DNA from: Cotesia glomerata
Taxonomy: Eukaryota > Arthropoda > Insecta > Hymenoptera > Braconidae
DNA length: 64,000 nucleotides
Assembly: GCF_020080835.1 (NCBI RefSeq)
Contig: NC_058158.1
Location: forward strand, 26,182,305 to 26,246,304
Reading direction: 5' to 3'
In this document: positions 48,130 through 60,171 of the stretch, in pieces
How positions within the stretch are numbered: the first letter of the stretch is position 1
Layout: the number at the start of each line of letters is the position of its first letter
Program-made: the position numbers and the translations under genes
Notes under the pieces: generated by a model
What the model saw: the letters and a program-made list of their open reading frames with translations, nothing else
Told to the model about the DNA's origin: nothing
The model's database searches: none

Positions 48130-51125
48130 TTGGCCAAAACTGTGTTCCCGGCTTGTGTTGAGCAGAATTTTAGAGGTGCTATTTACGTCAATGAGTTTTT
48201 ACTGCCAGAGACACATAAATTGCTACTACAAACCAAGGAGAAAGCTAAATTACAAAATTTTAAGTATGTTTGGGTGACAAGCGGGCAGATCTTTGTTAAA
48301 AGAGATGATGGCTCTGAAAAATTTTAAATTAACTCTGTTTCTGATCTCACTAAACTTCTTTAACATTCAACTGATTCATCTAGTATCTCAACTGTAAATA
48401 CCTCATCCCTGAATGTACTAAGCCTAAATATAAATAGTGTTACTGGTCATACTGCTGTTTTTCTTGATTTAGTTGACAATACAAAACCTGACATTATTGT
48501 ACTTGTAGAGACTTGGTTAAAACCTTCAATTGATAACAATATTTTCTCACTTGATGATTACTTCATCATACGAAGAGATCGAATCTTAAAACACACAGAT
48601 ACCGATCGTTACATTCAAGGAGGTGGTATAGCATGTCTTATACATAGATCTTTAAAAGCCAAAGTACTTCACATCTCAACTTCTGATCATCTAAATCAGC
48701 CGGAATTTATGATTGTTGACGTAACCTTAACCTCAGGGTCTCACCTTTTATTATCATGCGTCTATCGAAGACCTAAAGGACTTTTTCTCAATAAATTTTT
48801 TGACATATTCTCTAAACTTTCTTCAAATTTTAACAACATTATCATAGCTGTTGATTTAAACTGCAACTTGTTAGAGGATAGCTATACTGCAAATCACTTA
48901 AAAAATTTCATAACAGAGTCGTCACTGTATTGTGTACCCTATAGTGCTATTTTTCATAAAAACAAATATGACTCATGGCTAGATGTCATTTTGCTTGATG
49001 ATGAAACTAAATTAGGCTTGTTTACCAAATCTCAGTGTCCATTTATTGATGGTCATGAATATCTGTCATGTCAATACAAACTGAATAATTTAAAATCACC
49101 GCTGAAGATAATCTCCTATAGAAACTTAAAAAATTGTGATCATCTGTCCCTATCAACTTCACTTATGAACTCTTTAAAAATTGATAGTACTGTGCTTGAG
49201 AATTCAAATCCTGATGAATTACTGAATATTTTTAAAACTGAGGTTTTAACTTGTCTGGACTTGTTTGCACCTATAAACACAAAAAGGTTATGCGTGTGAA
49301 TAATCCTTGATTTACTAAAGATTTGAAAGTGAAGTGTAAGGAACGTGATGAAATTTATAAAAAAGCCAGAAGAAACGGGGATCCAAACTTTCTTGCTCTT
49401 TTCAAATTCAAGAAAAGGAAAAGAACTGAAATCTGAATTGAATTATGGTCGTGAAGAATATTTAAAATCTGCTCTCTCAAATCTACCTCATGGTTCAACT
49501 GTATAGAGCAAACTTAAACACTTTGGATTAATTAAATCAAATCCTTCATTACCGCTGAATTTCTTTGATGCTCGTGAACTAAATGAATATTTTGCAAATA
49601 TAGTAAGGAAGCATCAGTCTTGTGACGCCAACTTCATTGATTCTTTGCCGAGAGAGCATGATAGAGTGGTTGAATGTGCATTTAACTGGACCAAAATCGA
49701 CATTGTTGATGTAACAAAGGCACTGCGTCTCACGCTAACCAAATCGAAAGGTAAAAGTCCTGATGGTATTGACTTGAGGTGGTTGAGGGATCATTTTTCG
49801 CAAATCACTCTCTTTCTCATAATTTTATTTAATAGATCTCTCGACACTGGTGTTTTTCCTGATATTTGGAGTAATATTTACATAATACCTTTAAATAAGA
49901 TCACACCACCAAGGTCTACGTCAGACACTCGACCAGTTGCAAATTTGTCGCATTTGGCTAAAGTCTTTGAAAGAATTATTGCTAATCAGATGACAGCATA
50001 TTTGGGAGATAATGAGCTATTTGATCCTTTTCAGTCTGGATTTAGGAAACATCACAGTACACAAACAGCGTTATTGAGACTTACTGATGATATTCGACAG
50101 GCAATGGACAATAGTAAGCTTACTATATTAGTATTGTTTGACTTGAGCAAAGCTTTCGACTATGTTGATCCCAAAAATATACTGATTGCGCTATTTGAGC
50201 TTGGTTTCTCAATGAAAACAATAAGTTGGTTTTTTCTCTTACTTGTCGGGTCGATCTCAATCAATATTGAACGATCTTGGAACTCCAATTCAACTACTTA
50301 AAACTTAATCTGGTGTTCCGCAGGGATCTGTTCTGGGTCCAATCCTGTTTCTACTAGTCATGAATTCTGTGGCTCAGCGACTGGTATATTGCAAGCATGG
50401 ACTGTTTGCTGATGACAAATATATATACTCTCACTTCTTTTTCTATCAGTTACATGATGCTGTCTGGAGGGTCAACTCAGATGCACAATCAGTCGCTGAC
50501 TGGGCAAGAGACCATGGATTAGAAATCAACTTAACTAAAACAAAGGCTATGATTTTGGGCTCTAATAGTAAGTTGAAAAAGCTTGAGGACTTGGATCTGC
50601 CACCAATAGTAGTAAATGGTATCATAATACCCTACGTTAACTTTACCAAGTGCTTAAGTATTCAGCTAAGTAGAAATCTGTCATGGAACTACCACGTCAT
50701 TCAGATAGTTAGTAAAGTGAACTCAGCTCTGCATTGTCTCAAAGTTAGGAAAAACATCTTTTCAACTCCTATAAGAAAATTACTAGTATCAGCAACCATC
50801 CTACCACTAGTTGACTATTGTTCCGTTGTATTGGTAGACTCAACTTCTGATTACAATTTAAAGCTACAACGTGCGATTAACTGCTCTTTCAGATTTATCT
50901 TTAATCTAAAAAAAGATGAGCATATTTCACCTTTCAGACGTGAACTGGGATGGTTGTCTGTGAAGTATCGCCGAATGTACTACATGAGCTGTTATTTTCA
51001 CAAGTAACTTCAAGTTGAAAAGCCTAAGTACTTACGAGAGCTATTCACTGAAGACATTGATGTTAGACGTTCAAATAGGCTAGCAGCTAAAAAACATACT
51101 GCCTTCAAACTACCTGAGAATTTTA
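48130..51125 (+). pseudogene. CR1-like non-LTR element inserted in gypsy RT
   Basis: Begins within the C-terminal part of ORF1 (FRGAIYVNEFL..KYVWVTSGQIFVKRDDGSE), which resembles the baculovirus-FP-like domain found in some CR1/Jockey-type ORF1. An AP-type endonuclease follows (about 48413-49140: LSLNINSV, VETWL, CVYRRP, SWLDVILLD). The RT lies at 49645-51000 with KSKGKSPDGID, FRKHHSTQTAL, LFDLSKAFD, SGVPQGSVLGP and FADD. Frameshifts lie around 49300-49640 and 50300, and a stop at 51004. The 3' end is missing after about 51120. The clade is not resolved further. Confidence 0.8.
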
Positions 51126-52046
51126 TTTTCGTGATTGAAAGAAAGGTTTATTCATTCAAAATAACAAAAGATACTTGCAAAAAAAATTATTATTTTATAT
51201 TTACTCATTTTGAAACGTATTTGAGAGTTATTCTTAAAGGTATAAAAAATAATAAAAATTCGAGCATTTCTTACAACCTTAAAATACGTCGGTAATATTT
51301 TCAATCAATGTTATCGCGTCTAATTTAATTCAAGATAATGAAATCCTTGAATAACTTTTTCTCCTACTCTAAAATTATTATGTTCTTGATCCAAGAGTAA
51401 ATTTATCGAGTGAAACGAACTGAATATTTCGAAATAAGAGTAAAATTTTCAAAAGGATATTTTTTTTTTTACTCAAGTGGAATTTTTTTTTTTTTGACGT
51501 AGCATTTTTATAGCGTTTTTTTAATTTATATATTGTTTCACGTGAAGTTATATTTTCCACTGTACCTACATTGCAGTCAGTTGACACAAGTCACTTTTAC
51601 AGTAACAGTACTAAAAATTATTGGTATATGCGTTCACCGCGATTGGCAGTTAACTCAATAGTATCCATATCATGAAATTTATCATCGGTTTCGTAAACAC
51701 AGTGAACTTTTATTTCAAATTAGTCGTTTTCATTTTATTTCAAATTAGTTTCAAAAAAGCATCTTTTCTACTTATAAAACGTTATGAATGCACAAAATAT
51801 AATCTCACTAATAATAAATTACGATTGTTTCTCCGATATAATACAAATTGTGTTTTATATAGAAATATCGACGATTAATATTTTAATTTGTTACGATAAG
51901 CATTATTGGAGCCGTGATCATTCAAAAAGCTCCTGGAAAGTAGCTTCACTTGCCTTATAATTTTATTTAAACATTATAAAGAACTAGTACTAAAATTAAA
52001 TTTTTATAGTGACTGTTGAACGAAATACGAAAAACGTTTTTTAATA
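51126..52046. other. No gene seen
   Basis: AT-rich DNA with a TTGATCCAAGAG / TCAAGTGG MITE-like scrap near 51300-51490. Nothing coding. Confidence 0.4.
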
Positions 52047-52048
52047 TA

Positions 52049-53574
52049 CAGTAGCGCTCAAAAGTATTTTGACAACATAAAATTTTTTAATATTTTTTAA
52101 AAATAAAAGCCTATCGGAAAATGTATTGAGTATAATGTAGAGTAGTGTAATTGCGACTATTTAAGCGTATCAAATTACAACTTGTTTGTTTACACACCGC
52201 GCCACCGAACGTACTTGACTTACCGTAAGCTCAAAAGTATTTTGACACGCATTTGACTTGAAAAACTCTCACAGATTACTTGTTCCTTAGTTTTTATTAT
52301 TACATATATTTACTTGTTGTGGTTACTTCAATATGCCTGTTATTAATGCATTAAAACAAGGATTGAAACAAACAGAAGTTGCTCGTTTGTTTAAAGTGTC
52401 TCGACAGTTAGTTAGCTTATGGAATAAAGTCTATAACAAAAGAAAAACTGTCGAAAGTAAGCCTCGAACAGGCCGCCCAAGAAAAACTTCTTCTTACATC
52501 GATCATATTATAAAAAAGTTATCAGCAAATGATATACGGATGTCCGCTGTAATGATAAAAAATGAATTAAAAGAAAAATATAACGTAGATATTCATATTT
52601 CTACTGTTAAACGACGCTTAAAGGTCCTAGGGTTATATGGCCGAAGACCGGCTAAAAAAACCTTTAATATCGAAAAAAAACAGGAAGTCTCGTCTTGAGT
52701 TCGCGAAACGGCATATATCGTGGTCAAGTTTAGAGTGGTCTAAAGTTTTATGGAGTGACGAAAGTAAATTTAATTTAATGTCATCTGATGGTATCAAGTA
52801 CATTCGGCGTCCAGTAAACAAAAAATACGATTATCGGTATCAAATACCCACAGTTAGACATAGAGGTGGTAGTGTGATGGTTTGGGGATGTTTTTCACGG
52901 TCTGGAGTTGGACCATTAGTTCGAATAGAAGGAAAAATGGATCGGTTCATGTATGCAAATATATTAAAGTCTCAGATGTTACCATTTGCTAATCATCACA
53001 TGCCAGCTAAGTGGTATTTTCAACAAGACAATGATCCCAAACACAGATCAAAGCATATTAGTGACTTATTAAATCGTGAAAAAGTTAAAGTTCTTGAGTG
53101 GCCAAGTCAAAGTCCCGACTTGAATCCGATAGAAAATCTCTGGGAAGAATTGAAACGTAGAGTAAAAACCCAAAATTATTCAAACAAAAACGCTTTGTTT
53201 GAAACTCTAAAAAATGAGTGGGATCAAATTCCAATAAGTCGATTACAAAAATTAATCGACTCAATGCCGGAGCGATGCAAGGCTGTCATAAAGACCAAGG
53301 GATATGCTACTAAATACTAATATATTTATTGCTGTAAATTATAATTATGCGTTAAATTAGTTTTTTCTCAAAAATGTCAAAATACTTTTGAGCCACCATT
53401 TTCCTAATATTTTAAAAATTAAACTTTCTTTTATTACGAATAAGAACCTCTTTGACACTATTCTGTAGTTTATTCAAAAGGTGTTAAAAAAATAAATAAA
53501 TGATTATTGTGTTTCATATTTATTTTTAATTAAGCCATTAAATATATTTGTCAAAATACTTTTGAGCGCTACTG
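52049..53574 (+). mobile_element. Tc1-like transposon, 1526 bp
   Basis: The ends CAGTAGCGCTCAAAAG and complement are flanked by TA (52047-52048 and 53575-53576). A second copy of GCTCAAAAGTATTTTGACA lies about 180 bp in from each end (52229-52247 and inverted at 53375-53393), giving the IR/DR arrangement known from some Tc1 elements. It carries one transposase gene with a single frame break. It is the best preserved element in the window. Confidence 0.92.
52333..53320 (+). pseudogene. Tc1-type DD34E transposase, one frameshift
   Basis: The N-terminal helix-turn-helix region (VARLFKVSRQLVSLWNK) is followed by a GRPRK-type linker and a second HTH. The catalytic core has LWSDESKFN (first Asp), FQQDNDPKH (second Asp) and SPDLNPIENLW (Glu). 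Exactly 34 residues separate the second Asp and the Glu, so the triad is DD34E. The protein cuts the element out and inserts it at TA. The frame changes once in an A-rich stretch at about 52650-52680, and both halves otherwise read cleanly. It may be an old mutation, an allele or a sequencing error. Confidence 0.9.
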
Positions 53575-53576
53575 TA

Positions 53577-54117
53577 GGTAATACGACTTTGTTTTTTGAA
53601 TCAAATTGAGAGTTATGTTTATATTTATTCGAAAAGACACTTTAAAAGCATTATATATTATCAAAGAGAGAAAAATAATCCTGTGAAAAGTATTTCATTC
53701 AATACTCAAGTGGTTTTTCTTCTCTATTATGTCTAGAAAGCGAGTGTTATATGATCGTTATCGATTGAAGATAATAAATGGAAGCGTAACCCTTCCTATG
53801 TATTTTTTAAAAATATATAGCATCAAAGATGACTGACGGAAAGTTTTGTGATTTTAAAAAGCATACCTCGAATCGACGTATAAATTTTTAATGAGAAAAG
53901 TTTATTAATAATTTTCAATAGAGTTCTACTTTGCATATCTCTAGTCCGGAATAATGAACAAAAAAAAAATATCGGCTAATTGATGAAGTTATTTTTTCAA
54001 TACGTTAATAAGATGCTTCTTGACTAATTCTCGAAGTTACAAGTTAACGGACTATTACGAGACCGATAATTTGATAGAAACTTTTGGCTAGTGTAATTAC
54101 TAGTGTAATTACTAGTC
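53577..54117. other. No gene seen; edge of inverted duplication
   Basis: AT-rich DNA. At 54090-54120 TAGTGTAATTACTAGTGTAATTACTAG-like short direct repeats mark the breakpoint of the inverted duplication. Confidence 0.45.
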
Positions 54118-55371
54118 TAATTACAGTAGATAAAATTTGTGTATTACAATTTACTACAACATTTCCGATACCCTTTAAAATTACTAATTCATTAATTCTT
54201 CTTCCCGAAGACTTAAGAGCAATGGATTCTTTTATTAGTGAGCATTCCGCTCCTGAATCAAAACAATATGGAAACGACTCACCAAGATGGTTCAGAATAC
54301 TAGTAGGAGCTGTAACTGTGCAAAGATTCACATGACGTTCAACGCTACCGTTGTCCTTGTTGTTCCCTGGACCACTACGACCGCTACCTGGAGCCGTACA
54401 GTTCGGCGCAATATGACCGGCTGCTCCGCATTTGAAACACGTCACAGTGCTCAATGTAGAGGGTGATCTTCTGCTGCCACGATGGTTATTGCTTTGCTCC
54501 GTGTGTTTCTTCTTAAGTTTAGGACACTCAAACTTCTTGTGGCCTATTTCCCCACAAAAATGGCACTTTATCGACGAAACTGACTTAAATTTCTTAACAT
54601 CAGACGATGGTCGATCATCTTGAGATGACATAGGTCTCTTGCGCGTATAAGAAAAAGGCTTTAATTCTTTTTACAATTGAACACGAGATTTGATATCCGT
54701 GGTGAACGCCAAACGTTGAAGACGACTATCAAACTGAGACACGTGCGCAAAGAGTAGTGAATGCTAAGCACTCACCGTCTTTAGGACGACCATTTTGCAA
54801 GTTAATTAAAGTTGCTGTTGATGTTTCCACTCCGGCAAACCTTTCAATGAAAAGATCTTTAAAATCAGTCTAGGTTATCTCAGGGTAACACAATTGAGAC
54901 AACCAAATAGACGCAGATCCTTGAAGAGCTTCACTTAGTGCAATAACCAATGAACTCCCTTCTAGAGGACGTTCCACTAAACATATATCCACTGTAGCAC
55001 ACCACGCAAACGAATCCGCACATGAATTTTCCGGGTTGAATTTTGGCAAGGATTTTCAGTTACTTAAAATTTGAGTAATTGAAAGAAATAAAAAACTTCA
55101 TCCGGATTAACAATACTCTTTCTGTGACATATTATGGAATGTTGATTCGATAAATTGTGAAATAGATATGTATATTTGTATATGTAGGATTCAGTTCTAT
55201 CCTAAAAGATGACGTTACTATCTACGCCTCTCGTATCCAATTGTCTTGACGCCTATTTCGATACATAAAAATTTTCTAGTAAAATACTTTTCCCCTCTTA
55301 CCTCCTTTATCAGCCACTTATACAGTCAATCATGTATGCACATACTTCGACTCATATTTTTCGAGCACCTA
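54118..55371 (-). pseudogene. Inverted copy of the gypsy gag-protease remnant
   Basis: The minus strand repeats 46160-47413 almost base for base: both CCHC knuckles, the FDSGAECSLI protease site, and the same upstream disabling stops (at about 54882 and 54668). One residue differs in the shared open frame (NCNTQ here, NCNIQ at the other copy). The homology ends at TCTACTGTAATTA. It was copied as a dead sequence, so it is a segmental duplication and not a new insertion. Confidence 0.88.
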
Positions 55372-56301
55372 CACGGAAAAAAAAATTTAACTGCAGGAAC
55401 TCTATAGTAGATAGTTAGTTGTAAAAAGTTTTAGTAGGTTAACGCATTCTTATGATAACAATACCGTTTAGCTTCTATAACTCTATGTCGTTGAGCTCTG
55501 AGAGCTAAACGTTATTTACCTCTCACAACTCTACAGGATCGTTCTGAGACTATAACAAATTTTAACAACTCTATGACGATTTACCATTGATAATTTAATA
55601 AGTAAATGCAGCAGAACGAATTTATATTGCTAATAATAATTGTTTAAGACAAATAAGAATATTATTATAATAGAAATAAAATAAAAATAGAACTTATATT
55701 ATAAATAAAAATTATCACAATCACAATATTTATCATAGTATATTTAACTAATAAATTAAATTAACAGTCACTGCAAATGAACCTTGAAAAACCATAAATA
55801 CAAAACCGTTCGAACGAAATTCAATTTGTCAAAAAAAAAATACCTATTTCCTTAAATAAATAAACTGGAAACTTAATTGTCCTCATATATTTTTAATAAT
55901 ATGGATAAGTAACAAAATAATTATGTTCGTCATTTTTGAAGGTTATGAGATATGTCAGCGCACTCCACTACTTCGCAACATAAAGCCTTCCCAACTATAC
56001 CGTTTGTCTCTCAGAACAATTCCATTGAGTTCTGAGAGCTCAACAACATTTAGTTATCAGAACTAAATAAAATTTTGTTATTGTAACTCTATAACAAACA
56101 GTATACTGTGTATAGTTATGGTAACTCTACAATTTGGTTTGCAGAACGAAATTTTTAACCTCCCGCTAAGAAAATTGAAAATTTTCAAAAATTGGGAAGT
56201 TATTGTTTTTACCCCGTTTTTCGAAAATCGAGTTTTTATCAGATCTCGACGTTTTGAGGTCCTAGGAAGCTTCCCTGACTATTCCCGCGATGGTGTCTGT
56301 A

Positions 56302-56338
<37 letters not shown>

Positions 56339-56354
<16 letters not shown>

Positions 56355-59300
56355 TTTTTTTTTGTGTAGGGGGGGAATCCTTTTTACGGATTCTAGGCAT
56401 AGCTGTTTGGCCTGGATATGTGGCGACTCGACGCAGCGTCATACTAACTCGACACTAACGCCTCTACCCACTAAACCCTAAACCCCTTTCCCTTCTTTCC
56501 TCTAATCCCTCATGGAAACCGCCGTCAGGCATTACTTCGTGAAGGGAGGATCTAGCTACTGCTCTTCCTTCTGGTGGCTAAGGTGTTAACTATCTTCCTT
56601 CTATCTTCTGCTATTTGCTCTTTTTCTTTCGGTGGAACGCAAGTCTTTAAGGACTTCTGTTGCAAACGTGTCGGTAGCGTTCCAGGCAGCTTCTGATGAC
56701 AACATTGCTTCTACTAGTGAATCTGGTTGCATTCTCTGGTTCAGGATCCTCTCCAGTTCTTCACGCTGTGGATCGAAACGAGGACATACAAAGAAGACGT
56801 GCTCCGCGTCTTCAGCAGCTCCTGGGCAGGACGGGCACTCCGAAGAGTCATCGTGCTTAAAGCGGTGTAGATACTCTCGAAAACACCCATGTCCCGACAA
56901 CATCTGCGTAAGATAGTAATTGACCTCACCGTGATTCCGGTTAAGCCAAATGTCGACCCGAGGTATGAGACGGTGCGTCCACCTACCCTTCTCTGCAGCA
57001 TCCCATTGTAGTTGCCATCGGCCTATGCTCTTCTGCCGTTCTTCAATTCTAAGTTCTTCCGGGCTCAGTGCAGTTACCTTTTTCGTTGGTAAAGGGCCCG
57101 TCTTTCCTCTGCTAGAACTCTAAGAGGTAGGGTTCCAGCAATGACGCACACTGCTTCTTCTGATATAGTGCGGAAGGCACTAGCTACTCGTAGGGCACTC
57201 AGTCGGTATATTGGTCCAGCTTTTCTCCATGATTCTTGGGTTTCCAGAGCATCAGCCCAAATGGATATTCCGTAAGTGAGCACTGATGTGACTACTGATG
57301 ACAATAGTAGCCTCCTGCTCTGCATTGGGCCTCCGATGTTAGGCATCAGCCGTGCGAGACTAGCCCTCACTACTGACGCTTTGGCACTGACATGTTCCAC
57401 CTGCTGTTTGAAGTTGAGTCGTGCATCCAGCATCACTCCCAGATAACGGATAAATGGTTGTGATGTGATTTCTTGTTCTCCGACTCTCAACTTGATGGTT
57501 TCTACCGTTTTTCTGCTGGTGATGAGCACTGCCTCGGTTTTATGCTTGGCTAGTTGCAAGTTCATCATGTCCATCCACAAATTGACTCGTCTGAATGTAA
57601 TATCAAATGCCATTTCTATCTCTTCGAGGTGCTTTGCGACAATCACGACAGCTACGTCATCCGCATATACTACAAGTTTGACTCCCGTAGGCAATGCTAT
57701 TCTCAGGAGGCCATCATACATGATGTTCCATAGCAGAGGACCTAAGACTGATCCCTGTGGCACTCCTCCGGAGATTTCGTACACTTCCGTACCATTCGTC
57801 GTGTCATATTTCAGGAGCCTGTTCGTGAAGTAGCTCGCTACTATTCTGCGAAGGTATCCTGGTATGTTTTTTCTTCTAGAGCCCGCATAACGCAGTCCCA
57901 GTTAGCGGAGTTGAAGGCATTCTTGATGTCCAAAGCAGCCACCAAGCAGTATTTCTTCTTTCCACCTTTCCATCTCGTTCCGGCGATTGCATCCTTGGCT
58001 ATATCAACAACCAATTTGATAGCATCCAGAGTTGACCGTCCTTTTCGGAAACCAAACTGGTTCTCTGCTAGGAGTGGATCGACTAAAGCCTCTATTCTCT
58101 GATGAATTATGCGCTCGAATATCTTGCCGGCCGTGTCTAACATGCAGAGTGGTCGGTAGGATGACGGTTCTTCCGGCGGCTTTTTCCCCTTCGGAAGTAA
58201 CACTAGCCGTTGCTGTTTCCACTTCTGGGGAAAAGTCCCTTCCTTCAGGCATGTATCGTAAACGTCCAGGAATAATGTTGGTGCTGCCCTAAGGATTGAT
58301 TTCAGAGCAATATTAGGAATTCCGTCCAATCCCGGCGCCTTATTATTCCCTACTCGATTTCCTGCCTCTATCAACTCGTCCAACGTGATAGTTGGGATGT
58401 CTTCAGAATTGAGCTGCTCCAACTTGCAGGTGAATACCAGCTGTTGGGGAAACAACGTAGTAACAATCTTCTCTAGGAGTTGTGGACACGTAGGTGATGG
58501 CATTGGTTGGCATTTCAAGTGGGTCATAACCACCTTATACGGTCTGCCCATGGATCTTTCTCAACTTCTGCGACCAGTTCCTTCCAGCAACGTCTTTTGC
58601 TTTCTTTGATGGCTCTGTTCAGTTCTCGACGGGCCTTTTTATACTCTGCCAACAGCTCTGCGGAGTTAGATCGTCTGTAGCCACGCTGAGACTTTCTTCT
58701 TTTTTTAAGACACTTTGAGCGTAGAATGCTAATGTGATCGTTCCACCAGTGCATTGAAGGTCTTGAATTTATGCGACGTTTCCGAGACATACTAGCGTCG
58801 CAAGCCTGGGTGACTCTTCTCATTAGGTCCTTGGTCTTCTCTTCAGCAGTTTCTACGATGATCGGATTGCAGTCTAAGGCTACTACTAAAGCAGTGGGGT
58901 CGAGAGACTTAACTTTCCACCCAACCGCGCTAGCGCTCCTGTTGTCTCTTGTTAGTTTCTGGCCAGTTGATATTTCCCATAGTATCGCACTATGGTCGCT
59001 GGCTGTATAGATGTTCAATACTTTCCAAGAAAAACCTCTTCGAGCTAAGCAACTGCTGACAAATGTAAGGTCGAGAGTTGAGTTTGCCTCTCCTTTAGTA
59101 TACGTTGGCGTGTCACCGGTATTAAGAAGGATCACGTCCAGAGTGGCCATTACCTCGAGAAGTGCTTTTCCACGTGTATTAGTGAACTTGCTGCCCCAGT
59201 CTGTTGCCCAGGAATTGAAGTCACCAGCTATTGCCACGGGAAAGTGTTTTCTTGCGTCCTCAGTTAGCCGATCAAGGAAGTCTTCAAAATGGTCATTAGA

Positions 59301-59369
59301 GAGACTAGGTGGTGCATAGCAACTGTAGAAGCGGATGCCATCTACCCATGCTGCTACGAAGCCAGCTTC
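56339..59369 (-). mobile_element. R1-clade element, longer 5'-truncated copy
   Basis: Minus strand, from part-way in the endonuclease to the 3' UTR and a poly(A) of about 25 (T run 56338-56363). It is flanked on the 3' side by (AC)n. At the 5' side it joins the dispersed repeat about 70 bp beyond the microsatellite, with AAACG shared by both partners at the junction. Confidence 0.85.
56601..59369 (-). pseudogene. R1-clade ORF2: endonuclease, RT, CCHC (3 frameshifts)
   Basis: The endonuclease part includes AIAGDFNSWATDWGS, STLDLTFVSS and the catalytic YTASDHSAI block. The RT has NNKAPGLDGIPN, FGFRKGRST, ALDIKNAFNSANW, GGVPQGSVLGP and YADD. The C-terminal knuckle CPSC..H..C is intact. Frame breaks lie near 58550, 57870 and 57075. 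The last is a one-base loss relative to the copy at 5362-7188. From about 57472 to the 3' end it is almost identical to that copy, but upstream it is clearly more diverged. Confidence 0.88.
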
Positions 59370-59428
59370 GTTTGAGGGTCACAGGAAGCTTCCCTGACTA
59401 TCCCCGTGAGGGTGTCACTATGTTTGTA

Positions 59429-59518
<90 letters not shown>

Positions 59519-60171
59519 CCTCTCATAACTTTTGAACGGCTTGACCGATTTGATCGCGGTTGGTGCCATTCGAAAGGGTTCAACTGAACTTAGATTTTAA
59601 ATACAAATTGGATCGATTCGGACTGATAGATTTAGAAACATCTTAAAAAAACTGCGAAAAAAAATTTTTTTTAAATGTGGTTTTTTTTTAATAACTTTTA
59701 AACGGCTTGACCGATCAATTCCAAAAACTAATCAGCTCTAAACATCAAAAAACCACGTCGATCGCCTCCAATCCGGTCAAAATCGGTTAATTTGTTCGTG
59801 AGTTATCGTTGACGAAAGAAATCGAAAAAAAGTGTTTTTTTTCGAATTACACCGAAATTTCCGGTCTGATCAATTTGTGTTTGAAAATATATCATAGAAT
59901 TTGAAAAGCTGCATCGAATGGCGTCAACCGCGTGAAAATCGGTATTTCATTCAAAAGTTATTGCGGTTTGAAAATTCAAAAAATAATGTTTTATTAAACA
60001 TCCATCAGACTTTTGAGCTCGGAGAGCTCAAAACTACACGGAAATTATATTTTTGAGCTTGAAGAGCTCAAAAACGTAATAAGTGCAATTTTGAGCGCTT
60101 AATTACGAAAGTAGCAGGAAGTTGCAGGGATGGCCCTCAGGGTCAACCGTTTTCCTAATTTTTTTTCCGTG

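Larger units (their letters stand above)
56155..60160. repeat. HINE-like dispersed repeat, copy f (split by R1-like element)
   Basis: Starts AACCTCCCGCTAAG after a T run. It has (GT)n at 56304-56338, then the insertion, then a second stretch that begins TTTGAGGGTCACAGGAAGC and carries (GT)n at 59434-59515, and ends GGTCAACCGTTTTCCTAA. The stretch just before the microsatellite is present on both sides of the insertion. Confidence 0.75.
55372..60171. mobile_element. MITE1 copy f, carrying dispersed repeat and R1-like element
   Basis: The ends CACGGAAAAAAAAATTTAAC and TTTTTTTTCCGTG are inverted and TA flanks both sides. 55372-56155 is MITE1 sequence. At about 56155 its distal terminal A run is split by the HINE-like repeat, which itself is split by the R1-like element. 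Removing both leaves a MITE1 of about 0.8 kb. Confidence 0.75.

Noticed and set aside
47394..54130. Inverted arms read as terminal repeats of one giant DNA transposon (Polinton-like)
   Set aside because: The arms are a MITE plus a dead gag, the interior is unrelated nested elements, and no Polinton gene is present.
54044..54631. Second gag-like frame read as an independent retrotransposon insertion
   Set aside because: It shares disabling stops and flanking MITE1 with the copy at 46160, so it arose by segmental duplication.
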